Below are positions 12,698 to 17,468 of a DNA stretch of 17,468 bases, piece after piece. The DNA comes from Gammaproteobacteria bacterium. GTDB lineage: Bacteria > Pseudomonadota > Gammaproteobacteria > Comchoanobacterales > Comchoanobacteraceae. The notes under the pieces are model-generated. The model was not told the DNA's origin and made no database searches. It saw only the letters and a program-made list of their open reading frames with translations. Both the position numbers and the translations under genes were made by a program. Each line of letters begins with the position of its first letter. The stretch's first letter is position 1. The stretch covers positions 1-17,468 of the forward strand of contig JAURNZ010000002.1 of assembly GCA_030829925.1 (NCBI GenBank), written 5' to 3'.

Positions 12698-13726
12698 CTA
12701 TTCTGTCACTATTGTTGGTATATTACCTGTTGGATGATCAGGCAACGCTACTATTTCTTTAATTAAAGCAGTTACTATGCGAGAAAAGCAATCATCTTGC
12801 TTGTTTTTTTTAATTGGCTTACTGTACTTTGCATCAAAAGGCACATCACCGAGCAAAGTCATTTCGGACGATAGTTTTTTAACAGCTGATGACCAAACTC
12901 GTGTTTGATGGCCACATTTATCACATGTATGAAGTGCCATGTTATTGATATAACCCAACATGGGCACAGATACTTTTGCAAACATTTTGACACCTTTTAA
13001 TGCATCTGCTTGAGCCATAGGGTGCGGTGTTGCCACAGAAATGGCGCCAATGATAGGAATTTTTTGAGCCAGGGTCAACTGTGTATCACCAGTGCCAGGC
13101 GGCAAATCTAAAATCAAAAAGTCTAACTGTGGCCACTTTGTTTGCATTAAAATTTGCAATAGCGTTTTACTTAAAATTGGACCACGCCACACCATTGGCT
13201 TATCTGCATCCACCAAATATGCCAAGGACATTGTAGCAATATCATTTTTCATGACAGGCAAAAATTGATCCCCATCAGTAGCGTCTGCCTCAGAAGACTG
13301 AGTGCCCATCATGATTGGAACATTCGGGCCATAAATATCTGCGTCAAATAAACCAACCCGATAACCAGATTCTGACAACTGAGCTGCCAAGTGACATGCG
13401 GTTGTTGTCTTGCCTACGCCACCTTTGCCCGAGCTAACTGCAATGACATTTTTAACATTACTTATTTTCGTGTTTAAAATTTGAGTCTTATAGGTTGGCA
13501 CTTTGGAATATATTTTTAAACTTGTATCCGGTGGCAATAACGATTCTAGAGCAACATGGAACTGCTGCGTCAAATCAGCAACATATTTTTTTTCAACGGG
13601 ATAAATTAAAGTGATGACAACATCTTTACCTTTGGTCTTTATATCTATTTGATCACCAAACGGCAAATTAAGCCAAGGGCATATCAATTTTGAAATGACT
13701 GATTTATATTTATCTTCAATATTCAT
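12698..13726 (-). CDS. mrp: Mrp/ApbC-type P-loop ATPase, Fe-S cluster carrier
   Basis: A 342-residue cytoplasmic ATPase that binds and transfers Fe-S clusters. A DUF59-like N-terminal region (about 1-85) is followed by the deviant Walker A KGGVGKTTT (101-109), FDADIYGPNVP (127-137), LDLPPGTGDTQL (207-218), and the cluster-binding CDKC (Cys268, Cys271). The N-terminal domain is weakly conserved. It is first in the mrp-dcd operon. The promoter gives a 5' leader of only 2-3 nt. Confidence 0.93.
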   Translation of the reverse strand: MNIEDKYKSVISKLICPWLNLPFGDQIDIKTKGKDVVITLIYPVEKKYVADLTQQFHVALESLLPPDTSLKIYSKVPTYKTQILNTKISNVKNVIAVSSGKGGVGKTTTACHLAAQLSESGYRVGLFDADIYGPNVPIMMGTQSSEADATDGDQFLPVMKNDIATMSLAYLVDADKPMVWRGPILSKTLLQILMQTKWPQLDFLILDLPPGTGDTQLTLAQKIPIIGAISVATPHPMAQADALKGVKMFAKVSVPMLGYINNMALHTCDKCGHQTRVWSSAVKKLSSEMTLLGDVPFDAKYSKPIKKNKQDDCFSRIVTALIKEIVALPDHPTGNIPTIVTE

Positions 13727-13735
13727 TAGTTTAAG

Positions 13736-13764
13736 ATTTTATTACCAATTGAGCTTTTACGCAA
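13736..13764 (-). promoter_or_regulatory. mrp-dcd promoter
   Basis: Minus strand: TTGCGT (complement of 13759-13764), 17 nt, TAAAAT (complement of 13736-13741), then 9 nt to ATG 13726. No Shine-Dalgarno is seen. It diverges from the hemA promoter. Confidence 0.55.
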
Positions 13765-13822
13765 TATTTTTATTTAATCATACTAAATTATCCTTTTTTT
13801 AGGCCCAAAACACACATAACCA

Positions 13823-13851
13823 TTGGAATTTACTGAATAATAGCATATAAT
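13823..13851 (+). promoter_or_regulatory. hemA promoter
   Basis: TTGGAA (13823-13828), 17 nt, TATAAT (13846-13851). ATG 13866 follows after 14 nt. An alternative TACAAT at 13852-13857 would place the start codon 8 nt downstream. No Shine-Dalgarno is visible. Confidence 0.6.
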
Positions 13852-13865
13852 TACAATATTAAATT

Positions 13866-15128
13866 ATGATACATATCATCGGTTTCAACCATCATCGCTG
13901 CCCGATCAACCTCAGGGAACAAGTCGTCTTTTCCGACGAGGCGTTTTATGACAATGGCAAACAGGTTAAAGTCATGTTAAACGCAACAGACTTTATACTA
14001 CTAAACACCTGCAATCGTAGTGAAATTATTTTTAACGGCAATGGTGTGACAGATATCGAGCGTATACTTTCCTGGATTGCTTCACATAGCCATGTGCCCA
14101 TAAAAACCCTTGAAGCAAACATGTATCACCATCAAGACTTAGATGCTATTAATCACATGATTAAAGTATGCTGCGGTCTTGACTCAATGCTACTAGGTGA
14201 GCAACAAATTTTTGGGCAGTTCAAAAAAGCTGTTGAACATGGCAGATCACTAGGATTTGTTGCAAATGATCTTTACGCCATTTGTCAAAAAGTCTACGAG
14301 GCTTGCAAACACATTCGACATACCACCAAGATTCATCAATCAACGGTTACTTTAGCTCACGCAATTTATAAAACTATCCACGCACATTATCCAGATCGTG
14401 AAAACCTTAATACATTAATGATAGGCACAGGAGAAACCATTGGCCTTATTGCTAACCAATACATAAAGTATAATTTTGGCCAAACATCTATCGCGGGAAG
14501 GACACTCGAGCGCGCCAAACGTATTGGTGCCAAACATGACTTAACTGCCATGCGCATCCAAAACATTCCCGACAACATAAAAGATTTTGACATTATCATT
14601 ACGGCAACATCAAGTCAGATGCCTATTCTTGGAAAAGGGCTCATCGAAAACACCCTCAATAAACATCCAGAAAAAACTTTTTTAATTTTTGACCTAGCAG
14701 TCCCTAGAGATGTTGAAACTGAAATCAATCAACTTGAAAATTGCCAATTATTAAACATTGACGATTTACAAAAACAAATGCAACAAGGCCAAGAACATCG
14801 AACACTCGCTGCCAAAGAGGCAGCGAAAATGATTGAATATGAGGCTAACTTAATTTATGAAAACCATATTGCCAAAGGCCAACTAAACCATATCATTAAC
14901 TTTCGCCAACACATTCAAGAAGCCCAAAACCAAGCCATAAACAAAGCACTTAAACAGCTTGAACAAGGCATGGCTCCTGATGAGGTTGTAATTGAAAGCA
15001 TTCGAAGACTTACCAATCAATTTCTTCATAAGCCAACCACACAACTTAAACAAGCCATTCTTGATAAAGAAGAAGACATTCTTAAAGCCTCTAAATACCT
15101 TTTTGAAACAAGTGATATAAATTCATGA
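13866..15128 (+). CDS. hemA: Glutamyl-tRNA reductase
   Basis: A 420-residue enzyme reducing Glu-tRNA to glutamate-1-semialdehyde, the first committed step of C5 tetrapyrrole synthesis. IIGFNHHRCPINLRE at the N-terminus and LLNTCNRSEI with the catalytic Cys49 are present, followed by LLGEQQIFGQ (about 112-121). A nucleotide-binding segment (MIGTGETIG) is near 186. A helical C-terminal dimerisation domain starts around 300. TGA overlaps the prfA ATG (ATGA, 15125-15128), so the two are translationally coupled. This is the head gene of hemA-prfA-apaH. Confidence 0.95.
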   Translation: MIHIIGFNHHRCPINLREQVVFSDEAFYDNGKQVKVMLNATDFILLNTCNRSEIIFNGNGVTDIERILSWIASHSHVPIKTLEANMYHHQDLDAINHMIKVCCGLDSMLLGEQQIFGQFKKAVEHGRSLGFVANDLYAICQKVYEACKHIRHTTKIHQSTVTLAHAIYKTIHAHYPDRENLNTLMIGTGETIGLIANQYIKYNFGQTSIAGRTLERAKRIGAKHDLTAMRIQNIPDNIKDFDIIITATSSQMPILGKGLIENTLNKHPEKTFLIFDLAVPRDVETEINQLENCQLLNIDDLQKQMQQGQEHRTLAAKEAAKMIEYEANLIYENHIAKGQLNHIINFRQHIQEAQNQAINKALKQLEQGMAPDEVVIESIRRLTNQFLHKPTTQLKQAILDKEEDILKASKYLFETSDINS

Positions 15129-16213
15129 AAAGACTTTCTCCCTCCCTTGTAAAAAGATTAGAAACACTCCTTGCCCGTATGAAAGAGATCAATGATTCTC
15201 TAGAAAATGCCGACCATACCGAACAAGATAAAATAACAAAACTCTCAAAAGAAAGAGCTCATCTTCAAAAGGTAACAGACCTCTATACACTTTACCTTGA
15301 TAAACTAGCCAATATAGAAAACCTCAAACAAATGATTTCAGACCCTGAAATGAAAGCTTTGGCAGAAGAGGAAATAGGGGATGAAGCACAGGCCATTGAG
15401 GACTTGATTGACGAGATATTTTGCGCACTGATTCCAGAAGACCCTGACAATGATAAAAACGTATACTTAGAGGTTCGGGCAGGCACTGGCGGAGATGAGG
15501 CCGCTCTTTTCTCACAAAATTTATTTGACATGTATCAAGCATATGCCCATCAAAATAACTGGCGCATAGAAATTGTTCAGCAAAATAAAACTGGACAAGG
15601 TGGCCTAAAAGAGATGATTGCCCTTATTTCCGGTCGCGAAGTCTATGCAAAACTAAAGTTTGAAAGTGGTGCCCATAGGGTCCAACGTGTTCCAGCAACT
15701 GAATCGCAAGGCAGGGTTCACACCTCAGCTTGCACTGTTGCAATTTTACCAGAAGTAACTTCTGTCACAGAAATAGAGATTGACCCCTCGGATCTTCGCA
15801 TTGATACGTTTAGATCCTCAGGCGCAGGAGGACAGCACGTAAACACAACCGACTCAGCAGTTAGGATCACACACATCCCAACAGGCGTTGTTGTCGAATG
15901 CCAAGATGAACGCTCTCAGCATAAAAATAAAGCTAAAGCGATGAAGCTTCTACAAAGTAGAATCTTGCAATCTGAAAGAGAAAAGCAACAGCTTGCACAA
16001 GCATCTGAGAGACGAATTCAAGTTGGATCAGGTGATCGCTCTGAACGGATTAGAACTTACAACTTTCCCCAAGGCCGCATCACCGACCATCGGATTAACT
16101 TAACATTGTATCAATTGAATGAAGTGTTAAGTGGACAGCTTGATCAACTAATCAATGCACTGACTGCAGAAAACCAGGCCAAACTTCTGGCGGCTATGGA
16201 AAAGGACACATAA
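15125..16213 (+). CDS. prfA: Peptide chain release factor 1
   Basis: A 362-residue factor that ends translation at UAA and UAG. It has the codon-reading PAT tripeptide (190-192), the peptidyl-transfer GGQ (235-237, in SSGAGGQHVN), and GTGGDEA (about 120-126). The start ATG overlaps the hemA stop. hemA-prfA is the usual gammaproteobacterial pair, but the GGQ methyltransferase gene prmC, which often follows, is absent and apaH follows instead. Confidence 0.96.
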   Translation: MKRLSPSLVKRLETLLARMKEINDSLENADHTEQDKITKLSKERAHLQKVTDLYTLYLDKLANIENLKQMISDPEMKALAEEEIGDEAQAIEDLIDEIFCALIPEDPDNDKNVYLEVRAGTGGDEAALFSQNLFDMYQAYAHQNNWRIEIVQQNKTGQGGLKEMIALISGREVYAKLKFESGAHRVQRVPATESQGRVHTSACTVAILPEVTSVTEIEIDPSDLRIDTFRSSGAGGQHVNTTDSAVRITHIPTGVVVECQDERSQHKNKAKAMKLLQSRILQSEREKQQLAQASERRIQVGSGDRSERIRTYNFPQGRITDHRINLTLYQLNEVLSGQLDQLINALTAENQAKLLAAMEKDT

Positions 16214-16219
16214 GCCACT

Positions 16220-16996
16220 ATGTCAACCTATGTGATAGGCGACATACACGGCTGCCTTGATGGGCTTAACAAGCTCTTAGAAACCATCTGTTATGACGCT
16301 AATGATGACACTCTATTCTTTTTAGGAGATCTCATTAATAAAGGTCCTGATAGCACAGGGGTTTTAGCGTGGATCATGCAACAAAAAAATTGTCATGCTG
16401 TACTTGGCAATCATGACTTATACATCCTGCACAGCATCATTAACAATTTTAACTCTCTTAACACAACAGCACGAACTTTTATAAAAAAACCTGATGCCAT
16501 TGACTGGTTATTACAACTACCCCTATTGATCGAACAAGATGACTATTTATTCTGCCATGCAGGCATTCATCCTAAATGGTCTGATTCAGACATCAAAAAC
16601 ATTCTCAAGCTCCAAAATGATATTATAAGTGCCACTAATCTAAAAAAGTTTTATAGCCAGCCAAGTTGGCAAAGAGCACCCGAATACGACAACCATTTTT
16701 TCATCATGGCAGTTTTAACTGAAATGCGTTTTTTGAACCGCATAGATTTTTCACTTGAACAAGGTAGTGCAGATAATATGCCTAATGACCCAAATAAAGT
16801 AGCTTGGTTTGACATCACAGAAACTAATTATACTCAAAAACATATCTTCTTTGGTCATTGGGCCCGACTTAGCACCATAGAAAACAACCATGCTACCTGC
16901 TTAGATGGCGGCTATGTATACGGTAGAAAATTATTATGTCAAAGGCTTGATGATGGAAAGCTTTATAGCATCACAAACCAAGAACAAAAAACTTAA
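16220..16996 (+). CDS. apaH: Symmetrical diadenosine tetraphosphate hydrolase
   Basis: A 258-residue calcineurin-type metallophosphatase that splits Ap4A to two ADP. GDIHGC (7-12), GDLINKGPDS (36-45) and GNHD (63-66) carry the metal ligands; FCHAGIHP (about 112-119) and FGHW further on complete the site. It is somewhat shorter than E. coli ApaH (280). It begins 6 nt after prfA with no clear Shine-Dalgarno, which implies translational coupling. Its end overlaps the convergent phosphate permease gene by 26 nt. Confidence 0.93.
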   Translation: MSTYVIGDIHGCLDGLNKLLETICYDANDDTLFFLGDLINKGPDSTGVLAWIMQQKNCHAVLGNHDLYILHSIINNFNSLNTTARTFIKKPDAIDWLLQLPLLIEQDDYLFCHAGIHPKWSDSDIKNILKLQNDIISATNLKKFYSQPSWQRAPEYDNHFFIMAVLTEMRFLNRIDFSLEQGSADNMPNDPNKVAWFDITETNYTQKHIFFGHWARLSTIENNHATCLDGGYVYGRKLLCQRLDDGKLYSITNQEQKT

Positions 16997-17468
16997 TAAT
17001 CTCAAAGTACAGAATAGAAAGAGCGGCGCCAACAGGCAACGTCACAAACCAAGATGAAAAAATACCTCTAACAACCCTAAGGTCAATAGTGCCTATACCT
17101 CCCATCAAGCCAACCCCAAGGACCGCACCAACCAATGTGTGTGTAGTTGAAACTGGCATGCCAAAAACAGTTGCACAAATAACTGTAAATGCCGTTGCAA
17201 ACTGTGCTGAAAAACCTCTTATGGGTGTTAATGATGTGATCTTAGTGCCAATAGTTTCAATAATTTTATACCCATACATGCTGAGCCCTGTAACAACACC
17301 AAGCGCACCAATCACAGTAACCCATCTAGGATGATCGTGTAATGACTCGTTACTTAAGATAGTGATCACCCTAGATAATGGGCCAATCGCATTTGCAACA
17401 TCATTCCCCCCATGTGCAAAAGCCATTGCTGACGCAGTAAATATTGCCAACACACCAAACATGCGCTC
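16971..17468 (-). CDS. PiT family inorganic phosphate permease, C-terminal part only
   Basis: The reading frame continues beyond the right edge (the last codons inside are Glu-Arg), so only the C-terminal 165 or so residues are seen. FAHGGNDVANAIGP is the second PiT signature of these duplicated transporters. Further helices include VIGALGVVTGLSMYGYKIIE and a C-terminal pair ending FFVLGL. It is an inner-membrane cation-coupled phosphate transporter. The N-terminal half with the first signature lies outside. The stop codon TGA is within the end of apaH. Confidence 0.9.
   Translation of the reverse strand, partial: ERMFGVLAIFTASAMAFAHGGNDVANAIGPLSRVITILSNESLHDHPRWVTVIGALGVVTGLSMYGYKIIETIGTKITSLTPIRGFSAQFATAFTVICATVFGMPVSTTHTLVGAVLGVGLMGGIGTIDLRVVRGIFSSWFVTLPVGAALSILYFEIIKFFVLGL

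Overview
The window looks like an AT-rich gammaproteobacterial chromosome. The ErpA, EngB, IHF-beta, Dcd, Mrp, HemA, RF1, ApaH, L28 and L33 proteins are all of proteobacterial type. The 16S leader carries boxA-like and boxC-like elements resembling those of E. coli. A C58-like cysteine peptidase, a secreted chagasin-type inhibitor and paired TolC proteins suggest a host-associated bacterium (Legionellales or Francisella/Piscirickettsia-like). That is inference, and I cannot name the genus. TGA acts as a normal stop (hemA, the PiT gene).

Layout. Positions 1-187 hold the 5' end of a 16S rRNA gene on the minus strand, its leader and a strong promoter. Positions 188-860 are AT-rich and contain a small secreted Cys-rich minus-strand ORF interrupted by an in-frame TGA. 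Positions 775-2180 hold three copies of a promoter-bearing repeat, in front of a pteridine-reductase-like gene, a DUF3307 membrane protein and a 577-residue putative cysteine-protease effector. Positions 3889-5759 hold engB and erpA on the minus strand, with yaaA diverging. Positions 5825-9632 hold two TolC-family paralogues around a small unknown gene and an XRE/S24-like regulator. Positions 9766-10723 hold an unknown two-helix membrane protein whose N-terminus appears frameshifted. Positions 10748-11625 (minus) hold rpmG, rpmB and the chagasin-family inhibitor. Positions 11822-13726 hold ihfB converging on the mrp-dcd operon. From 13866 onward lie hemA, prfA and apaH, converging on a phosphate permease gene cut by the right edge.

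Most genes are housekeeping: tetrapyrrole synthesis, translation termination, Fe-S assembly, dNTP balance, ribosome assembly and nucleoid structure. The accessory parts are the left 4 kb, the TolC/regulator block, the frameshifted membrane protein and the chagasin gene. The least expected features are the Cys-rich ORF with an in-frame TGA, the repeated promoter cassette that retains a folM-like tail, the probable protease effector, and recurrent start codons about 7 nt after a -10 box, which suggests frequent leaderless mRNAs.
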